Notes: a model not told the origin generated them from the sequence alone. Shown: positions 1 through 6,170, numbered from the stretch's first letter. The stretch is 8,469 nt of DNA from Tissierellales bacterium (GCA_030147425.1 JASKZW010000155.1:1-8469), one strand, 5' to 3'. Numbers and translations: made by a program.

Positions 1-15
1 CTAAATAAGCATAAG

Positions 16-49
16 AAAAACTCCTTATCGAAAGAGATAGGGAGTTTTT
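16..49. terminator. Bidirectional intrinsic terminator
   Basis: A 14-bp stem (16-29 with 36-49, one G-T wobble) closes a 6-base GAAAGA loop. On the plus strand the 3' arm ends in a six-T run; read on the minus strand it ends in five Ts. It lies 34 bases beyond the stop of the 136-aa gene at 84, so it most likely ends the minus-strand operon. It may also end a plus-strand gene lying left of the window. Confidence 0.85.
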
Positions 50-83
50 TGTGGTGAAAATAAGTATGTTTCATAAGGATAAG

Positions 84-494
84 TCAATCTTTCTTGTCGA
101 AAATATCATGATAGTCAATATTATTTGTGCGTAAAAATGTATGTATAGCTTGTAGCTCTAAAGGAATATCATGCGCAGCGGTATGTTTAAAGATAGCAAA
201 TACGTTTTCGTTGTTTAGATTATGTGCTAGTAATACCTCATAACTCTCGTCTGATAGATGAATAGAAGGGTTAGAAGACGAAGGAGTTGTATCGTGTTCT
301 TCTTCCTCTTGTATGACTATTTTCGCAGGAGCTACTTTTGTATCTATCTGTTTTTCAATGAGTAACTCTTTTGCCGAAAGGTTATCAATCTCTTTCACGA
401 CAGGATGTGAATTAAGTAGAGTAGCAACTGTTCCCCCTAACAGCAACATACTGGCACTTAACACTATGGAACGAATGGTCGATGTTGGTTTCAT
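84..494 (-). CDS. Small exported or membrane-anchored protein (136 aa), unknown function
   Basis: I do not recognise this family. Residues 1-8 are short and basic, followed by a hydrophobic stretch at about 9-28 (VLSASMLLLGGTVATLL), typical of an uncleaved signal anchor or a signal peptide. No lipobox cysteine is present, so it is not a lipoprotein. Residues 30-80 form a charged, low-complexity linker containing EEEE (63-66) and an SSS run; 80-136 looks like a small folded, partly helical domain with several His and Asp/Glu. The body is therefore probably outside the membrane. The start ATG is one base after the stop of the upstream 68-aa gene, and its AAGGAGGGGAG ribosome binding site lies inside that gene's last codons, so the two are co-transcribed and probably translationally coupled. 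The terminator at 16-49 ends the unit. The gene call is secure; the function is unknown. Confidence 0.8.
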   Translation of the reverse strand: MKPTSTIRSIVLSASMLLLGGTVATLLNSHPVVKEIDNLSAKELLIEKQIDTKVAPAKIVIQEEEEHDTTPSSSNPSIHLSDESYEVLLAHNLNNENVFAIFKHTAAHDIPLELQAIHTFLRTNNIDYHDIFDKKD

Positions 495-495
495 C

Positions 496-702
496 CTACT
501 TCTCCCCTCCTTCTTCTATTTGAATGACTCCCCACTTTTCAAGCACCGTTAAAATAGCTGAATAAAAACGCTCATCTTCTTTGATTTTTTCTTCTATCTC
601 TCGTTCGTAATTCTCTTGAATGAGTTGAAAGATGATATGGATGTGGTTGAGTATTTGTTGTTGTTCTTGAAGAAATTGCTTGTCGTTCAGTGACTGTTCC
701 AT
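496..702 (-). CDS. Small helical protein (68 aa), unknown function
   Basis: First gene of a two-gene minus-strand operon. The protein is almost wholly predicted helix, with a Q-rich N-terminus (residues 8-16), a hydrophobic strip IHIIFQLI (21-28), a run rich in Glu and Lys (31-45) and an amphipathic end (ILTVLEKWGVI). It has no signal peptide and no cysteines. It could be a coiled-coil partner or regulator of the downstream 136-aa membrane protein, but that is inference from the one-base spacing only. The ribosome binding site is a moderate AAAGGGATGA just before the ATG; an earlier ATG in that stretch is out of frame. Its promoter is at 743-773. Short length lowers certainty, but the ribosome binding site, tight coupling and promoter support a real gene. 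Confidence 0.72.
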   Translation of the reverse strand: MEQSLNDKQFLQEQQQILNHIHIIFQLIQENYEREIEEKIKEDERFYSAILTVLEKWGVIQIEEGGEK

Positions 703-742
703 GAAATCATCCCTTTTTTCTTTAAATAGTTCTTATCGCACT

Positions 743-773
743 TAGTATAGGTCGTTTCGCTGAATTTTATGCA
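743..773 (-). promoter_or_regulatory. Promoter of the 68/136-aa operon, GCATA-type
   Basis: On the minus strand TGCATA (773-768) is followed by an 18-bp spacer and TATACTA (749-743). The bases around both boxes (AAATTC after the -35, CC before the -10) are identical to those of the promoter at 7659-7689. The -10 fits sigma-A fairly well but the -35 does not. Both boxes resemble the sigma-G consensus. Confidence 0.65.
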
Positions 774-849
774 CATTCTGAAAAAACAGTTAAAAAGGTG
801 ATGATTTTGTCGTTATTCCTTCACTTTTTCGTAGCACTTACACGAAAAT

Positions 850-880
850 TGCATAAATTACCGTCTTTCACACTAAGATA
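850..880 (+). promoter_or_regulatory. Promoter of the 211-aa gene, GCATA-type
   Basis: TGCATA (850-855), an 18-bp spacer, then TAAGATA (874-880). Spacing and -35 box are those of three other promoters in the window, while the -10 is more degenerate. It lies about 48 bases before the chosen ATG and is divergent from the promoter at 743-773, with 76 bp between the two -35 boxes, so a shared regulator could act on both. Confidence 0.5.
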
Positions 881-927
881 CTTATGAATATATACAAAAG
901 AAAAGTGGACGAAGGAGAATGCAGAAG

Positions 928-1563
928 ATGACGGATATGAAGAATGGAAAACAACACATAGTAGGTGAAGAAGATACGTTATCAGTCAAGGAGTTGTTTG
1001 AAAGGTTATACCAGCGATTAGAGTTACGTGTTCTCGCTCGCTACAATCGTAGGAACGACTTCAAACTTCATCGCCTGTATGACTTCATGGGGTATTTAAC
1101 ACTCTATGAAGTGATAACCAAAGAAACAAAAGAAGAGATGTTCAGTGCGTTCATCGACCATCATTGGCAGATGTTCGTACAAGAGGTATTACCTACACGA
1201 TACCCGACCATTCAACTAAAGTACGATACAGAAGATGTTCATGTCTATTTTGAATCAAAGGATGCATCTATCAATCAACTTATTGAGTTATTAGCAACAA
1301 GTGAAGGATATATTGAGTTAGACGAGAAGTTAGGTATTGAGGATGTTTCTTTAGATACACTGCACACAGCCGAGCAGTTACGTGTAGCAGTCCAACGGTT
1401 AAAAAAGGTAGAAGAACACCTAAATACCGTAGAACAGCTAAACGAAGAAATTGAAGCGTTTAAACACGATGCACCGATTTTATTTTTGAAGGCATTCCAT
1501 CATCATGAACATCTCTATGAAAAAGGTCAGATACTTTACAAAGAATATGGACAGATGTTTTAA
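928..1563 (+). CDS. Cytosolic helical protein (211 aa), unknown function
   Basis: I do not recognise the family. There is no signal peptide or membrane segment. The N-terminal half is a basic and aromatic helical region (ELFERLYQRLELRVLARYNRRNDFKLHRLYDFMGYL), the middle is mixed alpha/beta, and residues at about 145-185 form a probable coiled coil (AEQLRVAVQRLKKVEEHL and following). The C-terminus is rich in His and Tyr (HHHEHLYEKG). An in-frame ATG at 919 sits only one base after the GAAGGAG ribosome binding site, too close for initiation. The ATG at 928 lies 9-10 bases from it and is the better start (MTDMKNG). It is a single-gene unit, with a GCATA-type promoter upstream and a terminator beginning at its stop codon. 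It is divergent from the 68/136-aa operon. Confidence 0.85.
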   Translation: MTDMKNGKQHIVGEEDTLSVKELFERLYQRLELRVLARYNRRNDFKLHRLYDFMGYLTLYEVITKETKEEMFSAFIDHHWQMFVQEVLPTRYPTIQLKYDTEDVHVYFESKDASINQLIELLATSEGYIELDEKLGIEDVSLDTLHTAEQLRVAVQRLKKVEEHLNTVEQLNEEIEAFKHDAPILFLKAFHHHEHLYEKGQILYKEYGQMF

Positions 1564-1594
1564 GGAAGTGCGTAGTCCGTGCGCCTTCCTTTTT
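1562..1594 (+). terminator. Intrinsic terminator of the 211-aa gene
   Basis: Arms AAGGAAG (1562-1568) and CTTCCTT (1585-1591) enclose an inner GCG/CGC pairing and are followed by a T run at 1590-1594. The left arm begins inside the TAA stop codon, so the gene and its terminator are packed together. Confidence 0.85.
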
Positions 1595-1627
1595 GTTTGT
1601 TCCTTTTTTCTTACGAATTGGTAGTTT

Positions 1628-1657
1628 TTGACGAATGGTACTAACCGACCCTATAAT
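1628..1657 (+). promoter_or_regulatory. Sigma-A-type promoter of the A-B-C cluster
   Basis: TTGACG (1628-1633), an 18-bp spacer and a perfect TATAAT (1652-1657). This is the strongest housekeeping-type promoter in the window and differs clearly from the GCATA-type promoters. The predicted transcript starts near 1664. Confidence 0.8.
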
Positions 1658-1663
1658 TAAGAA

Positions 1664-1811
1664 AAAACACTTTTTCCCATTATCGTTATGTAGGTAACAC
1701 GTTTATCGAGAAACAGGTACAACCGCTGCGATAGAGAGGGAATTATAAACAAGAACATATTTCACTAATAAATATTAGATACATAATCATGACGAAAGGA
1801 CAATGTTAGTT
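1664..1811 (+). other. Long 5' leader of gene A (about 148 nt)
   Basis: Untranslated leader inferred between the predicted start of transcription and the chosen ATG. It contains two small hairpin candidates (GTTA/TAAC near 1686-1699 and GTTT/AAAC near 1701-1714), the repeat ACAACCGCTGCG at 1719-1730, and an inverted repeat CTAATA-AA-TATTAG (1765-1778) ending 16 bases before the AAAGGA ribosome binding site (1795-1800). I do not recognise a known riboswitch or T-box. There is room for post-transcriptional control, but none is proven. Confidence 0.4.
1719..1730 (+). repeat. Copy of dispersed repeat ACAACCGCTGCG
   Basis: This 12-mer recurs exactly at 6545-6556 and 6620-6631 inside the methyltransferase gene. 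Its core CCGCTGCG also occurs as the complement CGCAGCGG at 174-181, 2742-2749 and 7750-7757, giving six copies in 8.5 kb. Three lie on each strand; two are intergenic and four are inside genes. Confidence 0.7.
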
Positions 1812-2654
1812 ATGAATATTGATACATTATTCAATTGGGAACGTGCCATCGAACAAAACAAACAATACGGAGAGCAGTTGCAGGAGGTTATTCCTGAAGT
1901 CGCTGAAATTCTAACAGCATACTACCACCACTTACATCGCAAAGAGTACGAAAGATTGTTGTGGCAATGGCGCAAGATGTTTACTCACGAAAACGAAAAG
2001 GCAAATGTTAAATTATCGCTCATGCTCTCTCGCTTGTCTTCTATTGCTAAACAGGACACCTCTCGAAACAGTTACACTTTTCATTCCGTTTGGTTCAAAG
2101 GGTATGCCGAGTTGTTAGCATTCGATTGTCGCTTTCGGAAAAGAAACTCGACAAATCATATTAACATCATAGCGAATATCATAGATAATGTTCTTGCGAG
2201 TATGTTGAAGGAATTGAATGACAATTTTCTTCTCCCTCGTTATCATAAAGATGGCTTTTTGCATCATCCAGGAAAGGTTAATGAATACTTAGGCATTATC
2301 CACTCTATCTTTCTACCAAGCATTCACGAACAAACAAAAGAAGGGAATACACTCACTTTCGTTACGAATACTTCTCTCTGCTATTCTTTAGATGGTATTT
2401 ACCAAGAACATCAATTAGATGAACGGAAGGTTGCTAATGGAATCATCTATGAGCGAGGTCAATTACTCACCGCATTGCTATTTTCTTATGAGTTGATTGG
2501 AAGGACGAACAAAAAGGATATGCTGATTAACACCTTGTTCAGCAAGGAAGATGCACCTTATCTACAAACGTTGTTTACAAATGCTGTGACGGAATACGAC
2601 CGTATTGTACGCAGAATTATTGTAGATTTTACGAATGAATGTAACGAAAGGTAG
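1812..2654 (+). CDS. Protein A of a tandem paralogous family (280 aa), unknown function
   Basis: First gene of a cluster of three related genes; the family is not one I recognise. It is a soluble, mainly helical protein with no signal peptide. Features shared with B and C: an MNI(D/E) start, an aromatic motif around Trp53 (WQWRKMF), and a C-terminal hydrophobic helix ERGQLLTALLFSYELIGR (214-231). With B it also shares LNDNFLLPRY then KDG (135-148). The in-frame ATG at 1803 is only two bases from the AAAGGA ribosome binding site, whereas the ATG at 1812 has an 11-base spacing and gives the same MNI start as B and C, so I place the start there. It is driven by the promoter at 1628-1657 through a long leader. 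The conserved hydrophobic C-terminal helix suggests self-association or binding of a common partner, which is inference. Confidence 0.85.
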   Translation: MNIDTLFNWERAIEQNKQYGEQLQEVIPEVAEILTAYYHHLHRKEYERLLWQWRKMFTHENEKANVKLSLMLSRLSSIAKQDTSRNSYTFHSVWFKGYAELLAFDCRFRKRNSTNHINIIANIIDNVLASMLKELNDNFLLPRYHKDGFLHHPGKVNEYLGIIHSIFLPSIHEQTKEGNTLTFVTNTSLCYSLDGIYQEHQLDERKVANGIIYERGQLLTALLFSYELIGRTNKKDMLINTLFSKEDAPYLQTLFTNAVTEYDRIVRRIIVDFTNECNER

Positions 2655-2658
2655 TGTT

Positions 2659-2678
2659 CCGCCGATTGCGGCAGTTTT
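2659..2678 (+). terminator. Weak terminator or attenuator between A and B
   Basis: A short GCCG-ATTG-CGGC hairpin (2661-2672), one flanking mismatch and a TTTT run, directly after the stop of A. The stem is only 4 bp, so termination would be partial at best. It may thin out read-through from A into B. Confidence 0.3.
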
Positions 2679-2725
2679 ATGACAAAAAAAACGTAATTTT
2701 ATACATATTTTCTAGGAGTTAGCCA

Positions 2726-2754
2726 TTGTTTTTTTATCTTTCGCAGCGGATAAC
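2726..2754 (+). promoter_or_regulatory. Possible weak promoter of the B-C operon
   Basis: TTGTTT (2726-2731), 17 bp, then GATAAC (2749-2754), matching sigma-A at 3/6 and 4/6 positions. The octamer CGCAGCGG (2742-2749) overlaps the spacer and -10 start, so a protein binding that repeat could act here. B and C may instead rely on read-through from the promoter of A. Confidence 0.25.
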
Positions 2755-2790
2755 GTAACAATAAGAATGGATGTATGAAAAAGAACAAAG

Positions 2791-2810
2791 AATAAAGTTA
2801 AATAAAGTTA
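2791..2810 (+). repeat. Perfect tandem 10-bp repeat upstream of B
   Basis: AATAAAGTTA occurs twice in direct succession and ends just before the ribosome binding site of B (AGGAG at 2813-2817). It may be simple replication slippage. It would lie in the leader, where extra or fewer copies would change the distance to upstream elements. Confidence 0.6.
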
Positions 2811-2825
2811 ATAGGAGAGTAACCA

Positions 2826-3671
2826 ATGAATATCGAAGAATATCAAAAACTCAACAATCGTTACCAATCAATCATTGATTCACTACTGAAAGTAGAAGAA
2901 TTATTCCCACAAGTGTCAACTAGCATTTTTCAAATGTACGATGAAGAAGAACAAGCTCTCTGTCACGCACAAATGAGCGATTGGAAAGAACTCTTTGTAC
3001 AAGATAATGCTTTGGCGAAAAAGGTCACTACGGGAGTAATAACAAGCAACAATCTTATGTTAATTCAACAACTAAGCATGAAGTATTTCGATTTTTGGTC
3101 GGGTGCGAATTATCATCTTGCGTTAAAAGAGTTACGTTATGATGATGACGAATTACCATCTTCTCGGAAAGACTATCCTGTTATCGACTTACACGAAGCG
3201 GTGATGAACCATTTACTTTCCCCCTTCATTTATGAGTTTCACGATACAGTGATTTTGCCAATAATTACGGGAAGTACAAAGGACGGTAGAGAAGATAATG
3301 CTTATAACCGTAATTATCCCCCTTTACTTTCTTTCAACCCGAAGGGAACACGACAATTACAGTTTAATCATTCTGTCGTTTTTCGACCGAAAAGAGAGGT
3401 TCTTACGAATACACGTGAGTTAACAGAGAAGAATTTAGTTGCTTACCGAACATTCGCTGACAGTATTACTTTATTCATTTACGAATTATTCGGCGAAAAA
3501 GAATTAGTGACTTCTCATGCAAAACGAATAAATGCAGAAAAACAGGATGAAATCGTCCAATCTACACAAGAGATGGTGAAAGACCTTCATCAAATTGTGT
3601 CAGTTCTAGCTGTCACTACTGCTAACTTTTTAAAGAGTAGCCGAGAACTAATGAAAAGTAATAATAACTAA
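2826..3671 (+). CDS. Protein B of a tandem paralogous family (281 aa), unknown function
   Basis: Second member of the A-B-C cluster: a soluble, mixed helical protein without signal peptide or recognisable catalytic motif. Family marks are MNIEEYQ at the start, SDWKELF with Trp at residue 53 (the same position as in A), YEFHDTVILPI followed by KDG (136-154, matching ELNDNFLLPRY...KDG of A), and ITLFIYELFG (214-223) aligning with LLFSYELxG of A and C. A central NRNYPPLLSFNP segment (161-171) resembles IYPPLFSDFP of gene D. The ribosome binding site AGGAGAG lies 6-8 bases before the ATG. C follows after a 72-base gap with no terminator, so B and C form an operon ending at 4611. Identity to A is low, so this is an old duplication. 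Confidence 0.85.
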   Translation: MNIEEYQKLNNRYQSIIDSLLKVEELFPQVSTSIFQMYDEEEQALCHAQMSDWKELFVQDNALAKKVTTGVITSNNLMLIQQLSMKYFDFWSGANYHLALKELRYDDDELPSSRKDYPVIDLHEAVMNHLLSPFIYEFHDTVILPIITGSTKDGREDNAYNRNYPPLLSFNPKGTRQLQFNHSVVFRPKREVLTNTRELTEKNLVAYRTFADSITLFIYELFGEKELVTSHAKRINAEKQDEIVQSTQEMVKDLHQIVSVLAVTTANFLKSSRELMKSNNN

Positions 3672-3743
3672 AAGAAATAATCAAAGAAATCAATACCAAT
3701 GAATGAGAAAAATCAAAGTATTTCTAAAAAAGGATGATAGAAA

Positions 3744-4562
3744 ATGAATATTGAACAGTTTCAAGAAAAAACAACGCTTATTCAGGAAAATGAACAACTG
3801 GTACAAGAAATAAGAGTGGTGGAAAAGGATGCTGTTAAGCAATTACAACTCATTTATGCCGAACGTTCCACTGACGATGTACACCAACAAACGATGAAAG
3901 AATGGGTGCGATTGATTTTTGATAAACCTACCATCGCTAAAGAGATGTATTCTGTCGTCATTGACGAAGGTTTCGACAAACTAGCAGTCTTCCAACAGAG
4001 CCATCCGTATAGCTATTCACTCCAAGATGCATTCGTCATTATTATGGATAGACTATACGAACACGACCACTTTTACCAAGAAGATAAAGACTTAATGTTT
4101 GTTACGATGGATGCGTTTTTGTATCACCTTCCACATATAGCAACGCAAGAACTGGTACGCTATTTCCAAGAGAACAAGCAATTCCTTGATTCAAGCGAAT
4201 TTTATGATGCGTTCTGTCGAATTGATACGTTCTTAGACCAAGATTTACAAGTAAATTTTGCCTTTGAACATTTAAACTTAACAAATACGCTCCAACGTTT
4301 AGCGAAACAACCGCAGATGATAAAGAAAGAAAACATCTTACAAGAACGAGAGAATATGCTAATCACTTTGTTGTTTAGCTATGAATTATTAGGACGAAAA
4401 GAAGACATAGACCGATTAACTAAAGATATGATTCATGCAAATCAAATAAAAGAAGTTATTGCGAGTATCGTGACTACGTTTTATCAATTTATATCAAGCG
4501 TTCCAACGCACATTGTTAAAACGTTTGATAGAGAATTTGTAGGTATGCAGCTTGCAATATAA
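3744..4562 (+). CDS. Protein C of a tandem paralogous family (272 aa), unknown function
   Basis: Third member of the cluster and the closest to A at its C-terminus: ERENMLITLLFSYELLGR (201-218) against ERGQLLTALLFSYELIGR. The N-terminus MNIEQFQEKT and the motif MKEWVRLIF with Trp54 match B and A. The protein is helical, rich in Gln, Asp and Phe/Tyr, and has no signal peptide or catalytic signature I can name. It lacks the LPRY/KDG segment shared by A and B, so the middle is the most variable part. The ribosome binding site AAAGGATG lies 9 bases before the ATG, and I see no promoter in the 72 bases after B. The terminator at 4577-4611 ends the unit. Confidence 0.85.
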   Translation: MNIEQFQEKTTLIQENEQLVQEIRVVEKDAVKQLQLIYAERSTDDVHQQTMKEWVRLIFDKPTIAKEMYSVVIDEGFDKLAVFQQSHPYSYSLQDAFVIIMDRLYEHDHFYQEDKDLMFVTMDAFLYHLPHIATQELVRYFQENKQFLDSSEFYDAFCRIDTFLDQDLQVNFAFEHLNLTNTLQRLAKQPQMIKKENILQERENMLITLLFSYELLGRKEDIDRLTKDMIHANQIKEVIASIVTTFYQFISSVPTHIVKTFDREFVGMQLAI

Positions 4563-4576
4563 TTGTAAAAACATAG

Positions 4577-4611
4577 AAAGAGGATGCCTTAACAGGTTAT
4601 CCTCTTTTTTT
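4577..4611 (+). terminator. Intrinsic terminator of the A-B-C cluster
   Basis: A 9-bp perfect stem AAAGAGGAT (4577-4585) with ATCCTCTTT (4599-4607), with an inner CCT/AGG pairing, runs into a T tract ending at 4611. It lies 15 bases beyond the stop of C. Confidence 0.9.
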
Positions 4612-4617
4612 ACTTTC

Positions 4618-4681
4618 CAATCGTGAAAAACAAGCGTTTTTTCACAATTGAAGGACAAAAGAACGCACCAATCGTGAAAAA
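4618..4681. repeat. Three copies of CAATCGTGAAAAA, two direct and one inverted
   Basis: The 13-mer is at 4618-4630 and again, directly repeated 51 bp on, at 4669-4681. An inverted copy with one mismatch (TTTTTCACAATTG, 4638-4650) faces the first across a 7-base spacer, giving a long AT-rich hairpin. It is not followed by a clear T tract, so it is not a standard terminator. It could be protein-binding sites in a convergent region. Confidence 0.65.
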
Positions 4682-4725
4682 AGGCTGGTTTATAATAATT
4701 GACGGTCGTCCCTTCTTAAAACAAG

Positions 4726-4747
4726 GCAAAGTAAGCGCTTACTTTGC
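4726..4747. repeat. Perfect 22-bp palindrome
   Basis: GCAAAGTAAGC followed at once by its exact complement GCTTACTTTGC, with no spacer. Such spacerless symmetry is typical of a dimeric protein's DNA site. It lies just beyond the terminator of gene D and over 110 bp past that of C, away from any recognised promoter, so a role as a simple repressor site is not obvious. Confidence 0.75.
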
Positions 4748-4751
4748 AAAT

Positions 4752-4785
4752 AAAAAAAGAAAGAGAAGGAATACCCCTCTCTCTC
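4752..4785 (-). terminator. Intrinsic terminator of gene D
   Basis: On the minus strand an 11-bp stem with two G-T wobbles (4785-4775 with 4769-4759) and a 5-base loop is followed by seven Ts (4758-4752). It starts two bases after the stop codon of D. Confidence 0.88.
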
Positions 4786-4787
4786 GC

Positions 4788-5618
4788 TTAATATTCTTCA
4801 AATTTTCCTTCAAGATAGCTCATAATTGCTGGAATGAACTCGTCCACTTCAAAAAAGGTACTTTCGCTATAATTTGCGAGTTTATCTTCCCCTTCTAGTT
4901 CTTCTGACAATTTATTCATGGCATCAATTGAAGGGTGTTGTCCTTCAAACAGTTGTGCGGTCATGAGAATTGCGTACATCTGCATACGCTCGGTCATGAG
5001 TTCTTGCCACTGTTCTGTTAGGTTATCAGGAAAATCGGAAAAAAGCGGCGGGTAAATGCGTAATGTGGCACTCATATGTTCTTCTTCATCTGTAAGGATA
5101 GGAATCAACTTCCATTCTTCTAGTGATGACACGTAATTACCCTCAAATATTGAAACATTGTCGATAAGGTGTTGAAGGAATACTGCATTAACCTCTCCTA
5201 AAAGACTGTATAAGAAACTTCCGATAAGTTGTTTATACGACTGGTTTTCAAATTCTTGTGTGTCAAAAGAAATATACTTATCATACCCTTGTGCAAAAAC
5301 ACGATGCAGCAAGAAAAGATAGGTGAAGTTTTCAAAATCTAATGCATTGTACTCTTCAGAAGGAAGGAAAGTGAACATATCTTCCGTTATTTCTTCCATC
5401 CATTCCTCTACTAGCATTTCAACTTCTTCCTCGTTGTCTTGAATTTCTTCTAAAAAGCCGAGAAAACCTTCGTAGCTATCCTCTGATAAATACTCTGTTA
5501 CTTCCTCTAAATAATTATTCAAACGGTTCTCAATCGCTTGTGTGACCTCACCTGTCAAAATAAACTCTTTCAATGCGTGGTTTTGTTTCATAGCTTCAGT
5601 AATCATTTGTTCATTCAT
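4788..5618 (-). CDS. Acidic helical protein D (276 aa), possible diverged member of the A-B-C family
   Basis: A strongly acidic, helical, soluble protein of unknown function, with clusters such as EEVEMLVEEWMEEITEDMF (64-82) and TDEEEH (176-181). Its length matches A-C (272-281 aa). Segment TERMQMYAILMTAQLFEGQ (209-227) aligns with the ER-x-(Q/N)-(L/M)...LLFSYEL region of A and C; RIYPPLFSDFP (187-197) resembles NYPPLLSFNP of B; and LQHLIDNVS resembles LKELNDNFL of A. Kinship is therefore plausible but weaker than among A-C. An in-frame ATG at 5639 would add seven residues, but the AAAGGGG ribosome binding site lies between it and the ATG at 5618, 6-7 bases before the latter, so I start there. 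It converges on C and has its own promoter and terminator. Confidence 0.85.
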   Translation of the reverse strand: MNEQMITEAMKQNHALKEFILTGEVTQAIENRLNNYLEEVTEYLSEDSYEGFLGFLEEIQDNEEEVEMLVEEWMEEITEDMFTFLPSEEYNALDFENFTYLFLLHRVFAQGYDKYISFDTQEFENQSYKQLIGSFLYSLLGEVNAVFLQHLIDNVSIFEGNYVSSLEEWKLIPILTDEEEHMSATLRIYPPLFSDFPDNLTEQWQELMTERMQMYAILMTAQLFEGQHPSIDAMNKLSEELEGEDKLANYSESTFFEVDEFIPAIMSYLEGKFEEY

Positions 5619-5674
5619 AAGATACCCCTTTCTGTTCATCTCATTTAAAAGAAATGCTCGGATGACACATGGTT

Positions 5675-5680
5675 ATTATA
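5675..5680 (-). promoter_or_regulatory. -10 box of gene D promoter
   Basis: A perfect TATAAT on the minus strand 56 bases before the ATG of D. No convincing -35 sits 17-18 bp upstream, where the T tract and base of the abrB terminator lie, so the promoter is weak, activated or aided by read-through from abrB. Confidence 0.45.
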
Positions 5681-5693
5681 TACAAAAATACAC

Positions 5694-5744
5694 AAAAAAC
5701 GCAGGAAGAGAACTTCCTCTAATTGAGAGAATTTCCCCTCCTGC
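5694..5744 (-). terminator. Intrinsic terminator of the abrB-like gene
   Basis: A long imperfect hairpin on the minus strand: GCAGGA (5744-5739) pairs with TCCTGC (5706-5701), the stem continues inward with wobbles to an inner CTCT/AGAG pairing, and a six-T tract follows (5699-5694). It separates the abrB-like gene from gene D. Confidence 0.88.
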
Positions 5745-5759
5745 AATACAAAAACAATA

Positions 5760-6074
5760 TTAACCTAAATCTAAATCACTCATCGCACTATCTGATACTT
5801 TCTTCTTTCTTTCTTGTTCAGCTCTCATGTTCAAAATGTCGATACCTTGAAGGCTGACATACTTTCCAGGACCAATTTCAATGTTGTCCTCTGAAATAAT
5901 ACCTGTGATGAAACACGCTTTGTTGATTTCGTATTTACGTAAAATCACAAATTCATCTTTGACAAAAATCTCTAATGGTGTACCTGTGTCAATCTGCAAT
6001 GTTTTGCGTAATTCCTTAGGAATAACCACTCTTCCTAAGTTATCCACCTTTCTGATAACTCCTGTCGCTTTCAT
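5760..6074 (-). CDS. AbrB-family transition-state regulator-like protein (104 aa)
   Basis: A DNA-binding transcription regulator of the AbrB/Abh family. The N-terminal swapped-hairpin SpoVT-AbrB domain (1-50) has the hallmark VDNLGRVVIPKELRKTL (10-26) and PLEIFV (33-38). The second half keeps the AbrB C-terminal dimerisation pattern, with NKACFITG around Cys54 (a Cys is at the same place in B. subtilis AbrB), SEDNIEI and GKYVSLQGID. SpoVT has a longer GAF-like C-terminal domain that is absent here. The tail (86-104) is charged, ends SDLDLG, and is slightly longer than in the 94-96-aa AbrB. Ribosome binding site AAAAGGAGA lies 8 bases before the ATG. It is divergent from the methyltransferase gene and has a GCATA-type promoter overlapped by an inverted repeat, so self-regulation is likely. 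A second, accessory AbrB copy (plasmid- or phage-borne) is a common situation; I infer that here. Confidence 0.93.
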   Translation of the reverse strand: MKATGVIRKVDNLGRVVIPKELRKTLQIDTGTPLEIFVKDEFVILRKYEINKACFITGIISEDNIEIGPGKYVSLQGIDILNMRAEQERKKKVSDSAMSDLDLG

Positions 6075-6139
6075 TATCCATTCTCCTTTTTCTTTACTTT
6101 TTTAAAATGCCTTTGCTCATCCTTCTTTGGATGTACATA

Positions 6140-6170
6140 TAGTATACGTCAAAACTTGAAAAACTATGCG
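6140..6170 (-). promoter_or_regulatory. Promoter of the abrB-like gene, GCATA-type
   Basis: On the minus strand CGCATA (6170-6165), an 18-bp spacer and TATACTA (6146-6140), the same design as at 743-773 and 7659-7689. The -10 fits sigma-A reasonably but the -35 does not. It lies 65 bases before the start codon. Confidence 0.65.

Noticed and set aside
703..927. A small gene or small RNA in the divergent intergenic region
   Set aside because: There is no ribosome binding site with an open frame and no internal terminator. The divergent promoters account for the region, apart from an imperfect AAAAAGGTGA/TCACTTTTT pairing of doubtful meaning.
928..1563. The 211-aa protein as a fifth member of the A-D family
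   Set aside because: HWQMFVQEV looks a little like DWKELFVQD of B, but there is no MNI start, no C-terminal LLFSYEL-type helix, and the protein is 60-70 residues shorter.
4623..4898. Open frame of 91 codons from a GTG in the convergent region
   Set aside because: There is no ribosome binding site, it crosses the D terminator and runs antisense into the end of D, and its composition simply reflects the repeats. A TATAAT at 4691 has no matching -35.
5542..5763. Plus-strand 73-codon frame
   Set aside because: It is antisense to the start of D and runs through the abrB terminator, with no ribosome binding site.
5760..6074. SpoVT instead of AbrB
   Set aside because: The N-terminus (MKATG...LGRVVIPKE) is close to SpoVT too, but the GAF-like C-terminal half of SpoVT is missing and the AbrB-type CxITG...GK dimerisation segment is present.
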